From positions 248,001 to 312,000 of the forward strand of contig NZ_CVRR01000005.1 of assembly GCF_001406815.1 (NCBI RefSeq): DNA of 64,000 nucleotides. Direction: 5' to 3'. Shown here in pieces: positions 8,096 to 17,367 of the stretch. How positions within the stretch are numbered: the first letter of the stretch is position 1; every line of letters begins with the position of its first letter. The stretch is from Roseburia faecis. Its GTDB lineage: Bacteria > Bacillota > Clostridia > Lachnospirales > Lachnospiraceae. The notes below the pieces were generated by a model. It had not been told where the DNA came from, made no database searches, and was given only the letters and a program-made list of their open reading frames with translations. A program made the translations under genes and the position numbers.

Positions 8096-10627
8096 TTAAC
8101 GGTCCAAATAAGTAAAGAAAATGTATCCTGCTTTCCGGAACCAGTCATCCGCATCTTTATAACTTTTTGACCTCGTGGAATGGGTCTGCGGATCATAATA
8201 ATAAATGCTTCCAGAGGTATATCCCGTCACTAATACGGCACTGTCTGTTCCGGTCATTGCAAATACCGGGCTGCCCTTGCTGACATAAAACAGAATCTCC
8301 TCTACTGTGCAGCCGGATATATCAAGAACAACAGAATCTTTTAATGTATTTTCAATCGCACTTTTCGGGGTTCCTCCATTGTCAATCAGTTCTTTTACAC
8401 TGAGCCCGTTTCCTCTGTAATTAAGCATGGCACTGACCGCCTGAACCACGGATGATGAACTCTTATCCGCATCGTTTACTTTCAGGCTGCTAAATGCCGT
8501 CTGTGCCGATTTACGCGCACGCATCCATACATACTGCTGCTTGGAATCCACCACAACTCCCATATGATTATTAGCGCAGACGATGGCATCCGCGATCTCA
8601 TCGGTTGCAAACAGCACATCACCTTTTTTGTACACATAAAAGTATTCCTGCGACTCCTTATTTTTCACGGAAACATCACGCGGATTTTCGAGTAAAACAG
8701 ATTTGGAAGTCAGCATTTTAATTTTGGATGCATCTGCCCCATTTTTCATCATAAGCTGGTACTGTGTTTCCTTGCGATCTGTCACGGTTGATCCCACGGT
8801 AACTTTTTCTTCCGTGTCTCCCTCACGGTTCATGATCGCATCGGTTCCTGCAGCCACATAATGTCCGCCGGACTTTTTGATCAGATGAATGGTAATTGTA
8901 TAATCCTCCACCGAAATGGAACCGATACTTCCCCTGGACGGTTCATACGTCTTTAAGATACTGTGTGAATTTTCGGAAGTATCCATGATGGTTAAATTTT
9001 TCATCGGGAAAACCGTATTTCCCGCTGCTGCAACCATCACCTTATCTTTCTTTGCTGCTCCGTAAATAAAATCTTCATCGATAAACCCAAGCGGAAGAAT
9101 ATACTCTCCCTTTTTTGCCTTGATATCATAGACAGAAGCATTTTTCAAATTCATCAGGTGAATCACATCGCTTTTGTATTCTTTTTCGCTGTCTACCCAC
9201 GCAAAATACTGATTCGATTCCGACACTTTATAACAGCTTTCTTTCAGATCTTTCACAAGCACTTCCGGAGTCCGCTTGTCCGTATCTATACTGTAAAGTT
9301 TCTGATCCATGATCAGGTAAAATGTCCCCTTTTCGTTCACATACATTAACTGCCCCATCTGTGCTTTGAGTATTTCATAGGAAACATCCGACGGGATAAA
9401 AATTTCTTCCTCTATAGTGTGTACCAGACCATCATAATGATATACTGCCGTGCCCACTTCGCCTTCATGATCCCCACGGTTCATATATCCATATACAACA
9501 AAATCAATACTTCCCGCTTCATCCACACGGGCAATTTTGATATCATGCTGATCCCAGTTATCCCTCGCATTGATCCCCTCTGCCCCAAGGAAACTGAATA
9601 CCTGTACAATCTTATTATTTACACGGTCAAAGCACCAGAGTTCTCCCTGCTGTACAAACGCGATCACATCTCCGGTCTCACTTACAGCATATTCAATATT
9701 TTTGTCACGTATGCCAAGTTGGATCTGATTATTATCTGTAATAAACCGGTTTTCCCCACGGAAAATCTGATTTAAAGTACGCTCAAAATTTAAGACATAC
9801 ATACGGGATTCCGTCATACGCAGACGATAATATTCTTCCACATTATAATACTCGGTTTCCCCACCGGTTCCTTTGGTGGTCACCACATACCGGAGTGTGA
9901 TCACATCATAGGAATCATTGATTTCCTTGAAAGATGCCTCGGGTTCTCCCATCTGCTCCGGTTTTAAATCTGCCCAGGTAATCTGGTTTAAGGTACAGCT
10001 TAAATCCACATAATTGAGTGTACTGGTATCGCCTGTTGCCGCATCCATATATTTCGGAATAAATTTATTTGCATCATCCCGGAATGTATATTCATGAAAC
10101 TGCAGTGCAAAATCCATACATGCCTGAGTATCATCGTTTTGTGTCTGCATCAGCCGGGTGTAATACCGGATCTTATTTTTTCCTGAAGCAAGAATAACAA
10201 TCAGTTCATATTCTTCCCCTTTTCCGAGGATATTCTGGATTTTCAGGTTTGCAGAGATTTCATTATTTTTTTCTTTGATCCCCTGTGCATCCCCCTTTGC
10301 AACCAGCCGGGAATCATCAAGACTCCGGATTTCATAAGCAATGCCTCTGATTTTTTGTCCATATGTATTAATTTTCAGCGGAAGCAGTCGTGTATGGTCT
10401 ACCGGCACAATTCCATCCCGCATCTTTGTAATATTCATTTCCGATACGTATCCGTGCAGCTGTGCCACGCTGTTATTTCCTTCATAAAACTGGACGATGG
10501 GAAGGGTTGCCTCCTTCATCGCCGTTGTCATATCTTTATTATCCTGATTGGTTATGATACTGAAAACAATCAGTGCTGCCAGAAAAAGCCCTGACAGCAC
10601 CACTGGTTTAATTACTTTCCTGTTCAT
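8096..10627 (-). CDS. large exported protein: propeller-like body plus degenerate C39-peptidase-like C-terminus
   Basis: An 843-residue protein with an N-terminal membrane anchor or signal (residues 6-26, after MNRKVIK) and an extracellular body. The middle third (about 320-700) shows repeated short beta stretches such as GDVIAFVQQGELWCFD and GTFYLIMDQKLYSID, suggesting a beta-propeller. The last 125 residues resemble peptidase family C39: SSSVVQAVSAMLNYRG aligns with the CGPxxLAMxLNYYG box and SAVLVTGY...YYYDP with the HAVVVxGY...NDP box. The catalytic Cys is Ser (about 726) and the His is Ser (about 796); only the Asp remains, so a peptidase activity is unlikely. Binding or display is more plausible. 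No recognised family for the whole. Ribosome site aagaaggaaaagata. Confidence 0.65.
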   Translation of the reverse strand: MNRKVIKPVVLSGLFLAALIVFSIITNQDNKDMTTAMKEATLPIVQFYEGNNSVAQLHGYVSEMNITKMRDGIVPVDHTRLLPLKINTYGQKIRGIAYEIRSLDDSRLVAKGDAQGIKEKNNEISANLKIQNILGKGEEYELIVILASGKNKIRYYTRLMQTQNDDTQACMDFALQFHEYTFRDDANKFIPKYMDAATGDTSTLNYVDLSCTLNQITWADLKPEQMGEPEASFKEINDSYDVITLRYVVTTKGTGGETEYYNVEEYYRLRMTESRMYVLNFERTLNQIFRGENRFITDNNQIQLGIRDKNIEYAVSETGDVIAFVQQGELWCFDRVNNKIVQVFSFLGAEGINARDNWDQHDIKIARVDEAGSIDFVVYGYMNRGDHEGEVGTAVYHYDGLVHTIEEEIFIPSDVSYEILKAQMGQLMYVNEKGTFYLIMDQKLYSIDTDKRTPEVLVKDLKESCYKVSESNQYFAWVDSEKEYKSDVIHLMNLKNASVYDIKAKKGEYILPLGFIDEDFIYGAAKKDKVMVAAAGNTVFPMKNLTIMDTSENSHSILKTYEPSRGSIGSISVEDYTITIHLIKKSGGHYVAAGTDAIMNREGDTEEKVTVGSTVTDRKETQYQLMMKNGADASKIKMLTSKSVLLENPRDVSVKNKESQEYFYVYKKGDVLFATDEIADAIVCANNHMGVVVDSKQQYVWMRARKSAQTAFSSLKVNDADKSSSSVVQAVSAMLNYRGNGLSVKELIDNGGTPKSAIENTLKDSVVLDISGCTVEEILFYVSKGSPVFAMTGTDSAVLVTGYTSGSIYYYDPQTHSTRSKSYKDADDWFRKAGYIFFTYLDR

Positions 10628-10666
10628 TTATCTTTTCCTTCTTAACTATGGCTGTAATTTCTGCCG

Positions 10667-11146
10667 TTACATCCATCTCCTGCATCTGCGATGCCGGCAG
10701 CGCCGTTTGCACATTTCCGCACCAAACAGCACACCGATCATACTGCGAAGCCACGGATTCCCACATTCCCGTTCCTGTGTTGTCATAGTTTCTCCGGCGA
10801 TAGAAGCCGGAACCATTTCGAAATATGATGCCGCCTGCATGTTTCCTTCGATCCGGTTCTCTTTCTTTTTCTGCACTTCGGACAGCTTCCGGTAAATTCC
10901 ATCAATCTCCATCTGTATCATCAGGCGGTCCGGTTCCTCATCGTAGATGCGGCTTCCCTCATATTCCAGCTGGTCAAGCCTCTGTTCCACCAGCTCCATG
11001 ATCTCTTTTGTCTCTGCCGGATAGTACTGTTTCATTCGTTCCATATCTTTTTCATATTCCATCTCTGTCAGATACATACTCTGCATCGGATATGTCATAT
11101 AAAACGGAATCTTTGGGTAAAAATCGTTTGAATAATCCACTTGCAT
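10667..11146 (-). CDS. hypothetical protein with Cys/Arg-rich C-terminal tail
   Basis: About 159 residues, no signal peptide. The N-terminal part is aromatic and proline-containing (DFYPKIPFYMTYP), then long charged helices (residues 30-110, likely coiled coil), and the end is unusual: MCKRRCRHRRCRRWM, three cysteines spaced by four among Arg and His. I do not recognise the family. ATG 11146 is preferred; the upstream ATGs lie inside a TATAAT that could be the -10 box, and an aggatggag element precedes 11146. It sits between the GH31 gene and the C39-like gene on the same strand, about 40 bases from the latter, so co-expression is likely. A role in spore coat or nucleic-acid binding would be speculation. 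Confidence 0.6.
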   Translation of the reverse strand: MQVDYSNDFYPKIPFYMTYPMQSMYLTEMEYEKDMERMKQYYPAETKEIMELVEQRLDQLEYEGSRIYDEEPDRLMIQMEIDGIYRKLSEVQKKKENRIEGNMQAASYFEMVPASIAGETMTTQERECGNPWLRSMIGVLFGAEMCKRRCRHRRCRRWM

Positions 11147-11196
11147 GCTCCATCCTGTCATCATTATAGACTATGCCATGCAACGGTTTTTTGTTC

Positions 11197-13455
11197 TTAT
11201 TTTCCTACTATTTTTAAGCATATCTGCTCGTATTCCGGATAATTTTTGTGCCGCATTTCCGTTTCCAGTACTCCCTGTGCATTCTTATGGAAATGATATA
11301 AATTATACACACCCTTACGGTAGGCATAGTCCTCTCCATTATCCTGAAAATGATCGTAAGAAGCCTCTCCCGGAGTTGTCAGCAGATACAGCGTACGGTA
11401 CGGCTTTTCTCCAACATACGCCATTTTTTCATACATCGGGATCATCGTTCCTTCTTTCAGGTACATCGGGCACAAATCAATCGGTGCATCCCGCAGGAAA
11501 TACTTTCCTCCGGTAATTTTCTCTCCGGTCCAGTAATCATACCACTCCCCTTCCGGCAGATACACCATTTTCTTCGTGGCTCCCTGCTCCAATACCGGGG
11601 CAACGAGGAGATTTTCCCCTACCAGGAACTCTCCATTGAGGTTATAGGTTTCCGGGTCCTTTGGATAATGCAGAACCAGAGGACGCATAACCGGAAGTCC
11701 GGTCTGTTCTCCCTGATAAAACAGATCATACAGATACGGAAGGAAACGATAACGCATCTTTACATATTTTCGATAGATTCCCACCACCTGATCATCAAAC
11801 TGCCACGGCTCCTGTCTGCGTGTTCCCTGACAGGAATGATTTCGAAACAGCGGAGAAAATACGGCAGCCTCGATCCACCGGGTCAGAAGTTCCGGGGTCG
11901 TATCCGCACCGAATCCGCCAATGTCGGTTCCGGCAAACGCAAATCCGCTCATACCGAGATTACACAGCTGCGGCACCATCATCTGCAGGTGCGACCACAG
12001 ACTCTGATTATCTCCGGTCCACACGGTCGCATATTTCTGTGTTCCTGCATACGCTGCACGTGTGATAACAAACGGACGCTTATCGGAAAGTTTCTGCAGT
12101 CCCTCAAAGGTCGCACGGCTCATATAATGTCCATATACATTGTGCATTTCCGCATGATTTGTCGTACGCTCCTCATCATGAAATACAACATCCTGCGGCA
12201 GCTCGCCACGGAAACTTGCCGGCTCATTCATATCATTCCATACACCGTCCACACCGATGTCGACCAGAAACTTATGGTGTTTTCCCCACCAGTCGCGTAC
12301 TTTGCGGCGTCCAAAATCCGGATAATTTGCATCTCCCGGCCAAACCTCATTGACATAGGTAGTTCCCTGTGTATCGGTCGCAAAATATCCGTTCTCTTCG
12401 CCTTCTTTACACATAAAATAGTCCGGATCGACTTTGGTTCCCGGATCAATGATCGTTACCGTTTTAAAGCCCTGTTTTTTTATTTCCGCAATCAGATCCC
12501 CAGGTTTTCCGTACTTTGCATCATTCCATGTAAACACACGATACCCATCCATATAATCAATGTCAAAATGAATGGCATCACACGGAATATCCAGATCACG
12601 GAAATGTTCTGCCACATCACGGATATCTTCTGCGCACTGATAGCCCCAGCGGCTCTGCTGGTATCCAAGCGTCCATCGCTGCGGCAGCGGTGTCCGCCCG
12701 GTCAGATATGTATATTCTTCAATCAGATCCGTCAGTTTTTCTCCACCCAGGAAGTACAGATCCAGATTGCCATCATCCGCGCCGTAAAAATAATATTCCG
12801 GATTTTCTTTGCCCAGATTGAGATAGCTGTGGAACGTATTATCAAAAAACATGCCATATACGTCATTCTTTTTCTTGCAGAAGAGCACCGGAATCGACTT
12901 GTACAGCGCATGATAGTCCTCATTGTGTGCCTGTGGAATATCGGAATTCCAGTTCTCATACTCATAATTTTTTTTATTCAGGAATCCGGTCTTATCACCC
13001 AGACCGTAAAAATCATCCCCCTCGTCCAGATCAAACATCATCTGTACCGGATAATCATGTGCGCCCAGATTCGACGTATCATGCCCTTCCGACTCCAGAA
13101 TCTGTTTCATCTGCTCACTGACTTCCCCGCAAACACTTCTGCCCTGCCGGTGTGTCCGGACAAGCGGAGTCCCGTCCGGTCTCGTAATCACCATTTCCAG
13201 ATTTTCTCCAAACTGCATCCGGATCTTATCGGTTGCAATTACCAGATCTTCTCCTTTTTGCTCTGCCGTCAGTTCTGTCGCAACCGCCTTGTCTCCATCA
13301 ATGGCCTTAGAATAATGTTCCTTTGTTCTGTAGGGCACAAAAATATTGACAATATCATCCCTTATGGCTTTCACCACCAGTTTTTGCTGTTCATACTTCA
13401 CACAAATCTCATTTCCATCCTGTCGGAAGGACATAATTTTTCCTGCTGTACTCAT
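11197..13455 (-). CDS. GH31 alpha-glucosidase / alpha-xylosidase family
   Basis: A 752-residue cytosolic enzyme without signal peptide. Residues 1-220 are the N-terminal beta-sandwich, then the (beta/alpha)8 barrel with the GH31 signatures: QSRWGY, IHFDIDYMDGYRVFTW, the nucleophile motif DGVWNDMNEPASF (Asp near residue 407), TGDN and FGADTTPELLTRW, followed by C-terminal beta domains. It hydrolyses terminal alpha-linked glucose (or xylose) from oligosaccharides. The motif set fits alpha-glucosidases; alpha-xylosidase or isomaltosidase specificity cannot be excluded. Its neighbour upstream is an SH3b protein. Ribosome site ggaaagggg supports the ATG. Confidence 0.9.
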   Translation of the reverse strand: MSTAGKIMSFRQDGNEICVKYEQQKLVVKAIRDDIVNIFVPYRTKEHYSKAIDGDKAVATELTAEQKGEDLVIATDKIRMQFGENLEMVITRPDGTPLVRTHRQGRSVCGEVSEQMKQILESEGHDTSNLGAHDYPVQMMFDLDEGDDFYGLGDKTGFLNKKNYEYENWNSDIPQAHNEDYHALYKSIPVLFCKKKNDVYGMFFDNTFHSYLNLGKENPEYYFYGADDGNLDLYFLGGEKLTDLIEEYTYLTGRTPLPQRWTLGYQQSRWGYQCAEDIRDVAEHFRDLDIPCDAIHFDIDYMDGYRVFTWNDAKYGKPGDLIAEIKKQGFKTVTIIDPGTKVDPDYFMCKEGEENGYFATDTQGTTYVNEVWPGDANYPDFGRRKVRDWWGKHHKFLVDIGVDGVWNDMNEPASFRGELPQDVVFHDEERTTNHAEMHNVYGHYMSRATFEGLQKLSDKRPFVITRAAYAGTQKYATVWTGDNQSLWSHLQMMVPQLCNLGMSGFAFAGTDIGGFGADTTPELLTRWIEAAVFSPLFRNHSCQGTRRQEPWQFDDQVVGIYRKYVKMRYRFLPYLYDLFYQGEQTGLPVMRPLVLHYPKDPETYNLNGEFLVGENLLVAPVLEQGATKKMVYLPEGEWYDYWTGEKITGGKYFLRDAPIDLCPMYLKEGTMIPMYEKMAYVGEKPYRTLYLLTTPGEASYDHFQDNGEDYAYRKGVYNLYHFHKNAQGVLETEMRHKNYPEYEQICLKIVGK

Positions 13456-13470
13456 TGTTTCCCCTTTCCG

Positions 13471-13905
13471 TTACTCTGTTTCCTGCGTTGTTGTATCCGG
13501 TTCCTGATCGGTAACATAGTCTGAACTGACATATCCTTTTTGTCCGTTATATTCTGCCTGCACCCATCCGTTTTCTTCTCCCAGCAGTGTCAGCTTCGTT
13601 CCCGTCACGAGAACGGTAAGAATTTCACTGTCTGTATTCGGCTCTGCACGGAAATTTACGCCATCCGTGCTTGTCCATACACTCTGTCCGTCTTCGTCCA
13701 GCGGCTGTTCCGTTACCGGTGGCAGATTGCTGTTGTCTTCCGGCGGTGCATTATTTGTGATTTCCGTTTCCGGTGTCTGGTTTTTCCCTGCATTCCGCCC
13801 ATGAAGCCATACGATAAGTGATATAATTCCTGCGAGCAGTGCTGCGCAGATTATGGCAAAAATAATTCTGGCAATAATAACGTCTTTTCTGTGACTTGCT
13901 TTCAT
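13471..13905 (-). CDS. membrane-anchored SH3b domain protein
   Basis: A 144-residue protein: a basic start, one transmembrane segment at residues about 10-30, a Pro/Asn/Glu-rich linker (NKTPETEIT...LPPVTEQPL), and a bacterial SH3 (SH3b) domain from residue 78 with VNFRAEPNTDSEIL and GWVQAEYNGQKGYVSSDYV. Such domains bind cell-wall peptides, so a surface, wall-associated location is likely. There is no catalytic domain, so its role is unknown. Its start codon overlaps the stop of the DUF3737 gene by ATGA, implying translational coupling. Confidence 0.85.
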   Translation of the reverse strand: MKASHRKDVIIARIIFAIICAALLAGIISLIVWLHGRNAGKNQTPETEITNNAPPEDNSNLPPVTEQPLDEDGQSVWTSTDGVNFRAEPNTDSEILTVLVTGTKLTLLGEENGWVQAEYNGQKGYVSSDYVTDQEPDTTTQETE

Positions 13906-14792
13906 GATCGTTGTCCCTCCCCTTCATCTTCTGTACATATAATTGTGGTTTTCCCTGGATCTACCTTGTCTTTTTCCAAAATCAGTTTTCCAATCTTATC
14001 CGCCCGGATGATTCCGCCGGAAGGATTGAGCACACTGTCCACGGTATTTACAATCTGTGCATCCACCGTGGAATACTCAAATGCCAGTGTCGTATTAATC
14101 AATTTACAGTTCACCATTTTCAGATTTTCTATATAACACATGCCCTGCAGGCTCTCAATCGTACAGTTGACAAGTGTAAGATTTCTGGCATTCCATCCCA
14201 GATATTCTCCCGAAATAAAACTGTCATACACAGTAACATGATTGCTGTTCCAGAATGCATCTTTGGAAAGCATGCGTGCATGATGGATCTCCATGTTTTC
14301 CACACCATCAAATGAATAATTTCCAACCAGTTCAAAATGATCCAGCTGCATATTTTTACAATTCATGGCAAAATAATCCCCGTGCGCCTGCACATAGGAC
14401 AGATTTACATCGGTACAGTTCCAGAGGGTTTCCTCTGCATTCGGGAAATTTACATTGGTCAGGGTTACTCCCCTGCAACGGCGGAAATTTTTTGGTGCTT
14501 CTACAATGGAATCTCTTACCGAAATATCATCGGTATACCATACCCCGGCCCGCGCCATGTCAAACCAGGTACATTCCTTTACATCGACATGTTTGCAATA
14601 CCAGAGCGGATATTTCCACCGGAACAGACAATTATCCAGATAAAGACTGCTGCTCTCCTTCAACGGGGATTCCCCATCCTCAAACACACTGTCATATACC
14701 GCCAGATTTTCAGACTGAAACAGTGCGCGTTCTCCTGTTAATTTCTGCTGACGAAGCACCTGCCGTGCCGTGTCAAATTTATCGTTACTCAT
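13902..14792 (-). CDS. DUF3737 family protein (right-handed beta-helix)
   Basis: A 296-residue protein with repeated short strands in the pattern of a right-handed beta-helix (for example DVNLSYVQAHGDYFAMN, VTVYDSFISGEYLGWN, LTLVNCTIESLQGMCYI), matching DUF3737. The biochemical role of this family is not established; pectin-lyase-like folds often bind or cleave carbohydrate, but no catalytic motif is visible. No signal peptide. Strong ribosome site (gaaggaataaaaa). Upstream of the SH3b gene with a 4-base overlap. Confidence 0.88.
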   Translation of the reverse strand: MSNDKFDTARQVLRQQKLTGERALFQSENLAVYDSVFEDGESPLKESSSLYLDNCLFRWKYPLWYCKHVDVKECTWFDMARAGVWYTDDISVRDSIVEAPKNFRRCRGVTLTNVNFPNAEETLWNCTDVNLSYVQAHGDYFAMNCKNMQLDHFELVGNYSFDGVENMEIHHARMLSKDAFWNSNHVTVYDSFISGEYLGWNARNLTLVNCTIESLQGMCYIENLKMVNCKLINTTLAFEYSTVDAQIVNTVDSVLNPSGGIIRADKIGKLILEKDKVDPGKTTIICTEDEGEGQRS

Positions 14793-14873
14793 TTTTTATT
14801 CCTTCTTTTTCAACTTGTAATGATTGGGTCTGCTAGTTATTTTACCACGAGATCACCGGAACATTCAAGTATG

Positions 14874-15569
14874 CTACTCTAACAAAAGCTCCTCGACCGT
14901 GACAAACGAATATCCCTGTTTCTGCAAGGTATCTATGACCGTAAATGCCGCCTGTACAGATGACGCCGAAGCATCGTGAAGCAGAATAATGTCCCCCGGC
15001 TTAGTATCCTTTAGAACTCTCTGAACCACAGTATCCGCATCGGTCGTTGCCCAGTCCCGCGGATCTACATTCCACAGTACTTCGATCAGATTTACCTGCG
15101 CATCCAGTTCCTTCTGCCAGCATCCGTAAGGTGGACGGATATATCCTGCATATTCTCCCGTCACATCATAAATCGCCTTCTGTGTTTTTTCAATCTGCTG
15201 CAAAGTGCATGCCGTGCCCACTTCCTTAAAATTAACATGTTTATAAGAATGAACACCGATCAGATGTCCGTCATCATGCATCCGTCTGACGACATCCGGA
15301 TACTGTTTTACCTCTTCTCCCAGCAGAAAAAAAGTGGCTTTTACACCACGTTTTTCTAATCCGTCCAGCAATTTCGGTGTATATTCCGGATTCGGCCCGT
15401 CATCAAAGGTAATTGCAACTGTTTTCATTTCTTTCTCCACTTTCTCCGGCTGCAGTGTCATTGTACTTACAACAGCCGCTGCGTTTCCAATGCTGTATGA
15501 CAGGAAAAGAAACAGTGCATACCCCACATATCTTTTCCATTGTTTTTTGTCTGCCATTTCATACCACAC
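14874..15569 (-). CDS. polysaccharide deacetylase (CE4, NodB domain), membrane anchored
   Basis: A 231-residue protein with one N-terminal membrane segment (residues about 13-35) and an extracellular NodB domain. All five CE4 motifs are visible: TFDDGPN with the catalytic base and metal Asp, HSYKH with the metal-binding His pair, RPPYG, DPRDW, and LLHD near the end. It is expected to remove N-acetyl groups from peptidoglycan or another surface glycan, as PgdA and PdaA types do. The start is GTG 15569 (aggaaattt before it) or the ATG at 15557. It stands between DUF3737 and the polymerase genes. Confidence 0.9.
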   Translation of the reverse strand: MWYEMADKKQWKRYVGYALFLFLSYSIGNAAAVVSTMTLQPEKVEKEMKTVAITFDDGPNPEYTPKLLDGLEKRGVKATFFLLGEEVKQYPDVVRRMHDDGHLIGVHSYKHVNFKEVGTACTLQQIEKTQKAIYDVTGEYAGYIRPPYGCWQKELDAQVNLIEVLWNVDPRDWATTDADTVVQRVLKDTKPGDIILLHDASASSVQAAFTVIDTLQKQGYSFVTVEELLLE

Positions 15570-15622
15570 AAATTTCCTGCTTAGTATATCGTATGAATTT
15601 AATCATAAAAAATATGTTGTCC

Positions 15623-15847
15623 TTATTCTGAATCATAAGTTTCCCTGCTGATGCCCTCCCCGAGCATCATCCGTTCCTCATGCTGCATTTCTTTTTCCCG
15701 GATGGCGCGTTCATAACCGGTCAATGCTGCAAACGGAGAAAACTGTGCGGCCCGGTCTTCCGATGGCATCTGCGGATGCTTTTTCGAAACCGGATGCGGC
15801 AGATCTATGATGTCATCATAACGATGCGTATTTTCCAGCCGGTTCAT
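15623..15847 (-). CDS. small protein co-encoded with a Y-family polymerase (YolD-like position)
   Basis: A 74-residue acidic protein with the conserved core MPSEDRAAQFSPFAALTGYE. Small proteins carrying RAAQFxPFAALTGY are regularly found right after UvrX-type Y-family polymerases in Clostridia, in the position taken by YolD/YqjX in Bacillus. The biochemical role is unknown; a partner or regulator of the polymerase is the natural guess. Ribosome site ggaggacatcgggc; its ATG overlaps the stop of the polymerase gene by 4 bases, showing translational coupling. Confidence 0.8.
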   Translation of the reverse strand: MNRLENTHRYDDIIDLPHPVSKKHPQMPSEDRAAQFSPFAALTGYERAIREKEMQHEERMMLGEGISRETYDSE

Positions 15848-17298
15848 GCCCGATGTCCTCCAATCTGTCCGTTGCGCTGCCGCATGGTTGCCCCTTCTTT
15901 GAAATTGGTTCCTTTTAAAATGGCATTTTTCCCATAACGCTGCTTAATGGAAAGCATGGCTTTCTGCATCTGTTTTTCCTTCTGCAATGCCTGCTTTTGT
16001 GCCTTCTGTTCCTCGGTTTCTTCCGCAAAATCAAACAGGCTCATCTGCTCATACGTCTGTTCTTTTTGTGCCTCCTGCTCTGTGCGTACATGGCATGCCG
16101 TAACATAGATCCTGCGGATCAAAAGATCCGGATTTATAATTCTGTCATATAATTCCAGTGTTTTTTCTACTACCGTAATGGCAGAAGATGTATGATTTTG
16201 CAAATTTGCCGTCCCATGCGCATGCTTTGGAATCTTTCTTCCGTAACGATCCGTAGTCACTTCCCCGTGATATCTTTTTGCCCGCACCGGGTCTGTCAGA
16301 TTTTCGATATCATAGCCAACCGTCAGCACTATCTGATCCGTCACGAATCCATGCTCCACCAGATCCAGTACCAGCTGGTCTGTCATTTCCTGCACAACAA
16401 TCCTTGCTTTATCTGCCGGGTACGGACACTGCAATACCTGTCCCGATCCGGAACTGTTCGCCTGCGGACGATACGCTTTGATCTGTGCAATCGTGCACGG
16501 TTCGTACCCCCAGGCATGATCAATCAAAAGTTCTGCATTCACACCAAACAGTTTGTAAAGCAGATCTTCATTATAATAATCTGTTTCTTTTCCGATGGAG
16601 CAGCGCGCCACATCTCCCATGGTATACATTCCGTTTTCTGCCAGTTTCTTCGCATATCCCGGTCCGACACGCCAGAAATCCGTGATCGGCCGGTAGTCCC
16701 AAAGCAGTTTCCGGTAACTTTTTTCATCCAGCTGGGCAATGCGCACACCGTTTTCATCCGCATCGATGTGCTTTGCCACAATATCCATTGCAATTTTGCA
16801 CAGATACAGGTTGGTTCCGATCCCGGCAGTGGCCGTGATCCCAATGTGATCCTGCACATCCAGAATGATAGTCTGCGCCAGCTGATAAGCTGTCATTCCA
16901 TAGGTTTTCAGATAATGTGTCACGTCCATAAACACTTCATCAATCGAATATACATGAATATCTTCCGGCGCCACATATTTCAGATATATATCATAGATCC
17001 GCGTACTGTATTCCACATAAAGTGCCATCCGCGGAGGTGCCGCAATGTACGACAATTCCGGCTCACCGGTTTTTCGGCTGCGGTTTACCTGTTTTACTTT
17101 CTGAACCACTTCAAAAAGCCTGGCCCTTCCCGGAATCCCATATTTTTTCAGGGATGGAGAAACTGCCAGGCAGATGGTTTTTTCCGTGCGGCTTTCATCC
17201 GCCACCACCAGATTGGTGGTCAGCGGATCAAGTCCACGCTCCACACATTCTACGGATGCATAAAATGATTTCAGATCAATTGCGATATACTGCGGCAT
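15844..17298 (-). CDS. Y-family DNA polymerase (UvrX/DinB-like)
   Basis: A 484-residue translesion DNA polymerase. Motifs in order: AIDLKSFYASVEC with the first catalytic Asp, the fingers region VVADESRTEKTICLAVSP, YSIDEVFMDV with the catalytic Asp-Glu pair, then GIGTNLYLCKIAMD and the helix-hairpin-helix thumb. Near residue 430 the tail carries EQMSLFDF, a good beta-clamp binding motif (QxSLF type). Longer than DinB and shaped like UvrX/YqjW, which are often SOS-induced; I see no obvious LexA box next to the start. It opens a two-gene unit with the small downstream protein. Ribosome site agaggaaaggt. Confidence 0.9.
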   Translation of the reverse strand: MPQYIAIDLKSFYASVECVERGLDPLTTNLVVADESRTEKTICLAVSPSLKKYGIPGRARLFEVVQKVKQVNRSRKTGEPELSYIAAPPRMALYVEYSTRIYDIYLKYVAPEDIHVYSIDEVFMDVTHYLKTYGMTAYQLAQTIILDVQDHIGITATAGIGTNLYLCKIAMDIVAKHIDADENGVRIAQLDEKSYRKLLWDYRPITDFWRVGPGYAKKLAENGMYTMGDVARCSIGKETDYYNEDLLYKLFGVNAELLIDHAWGYEPCTIAQIKAYRPQANSSGSGQVLQCPYPADKARIVVQEMTDQLVLDLVEHGFVTDQIVLTVGYDIENLTDPVRAKRYHGEVTTDRYGRKIPKHAHGTANLQNHTSSAITVVEKTLELYDRIINPDLLIRRIYVTACHVRTEQEAQKEQTYEQMSLFDFAEETEEQKAQKQALQKEKQMQKAMLSIKQRYGKNAILKGTNFKEGATMRQRNGQIGGHRA

Positions 17299-17367
17299 AC
17301 CTTTCCTCTCCCCAAACAGACATTCGTGTATGCTCTCATTATATCAAAATCCGATAAGATTGCAACG

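Noticed and set aside
11350-13524. 724-codon plus-strand open frame
   Set aside because: It is the antisense of the GH31 gene; its translation lacks any domain and its length follows from the codon bias of the real gene.
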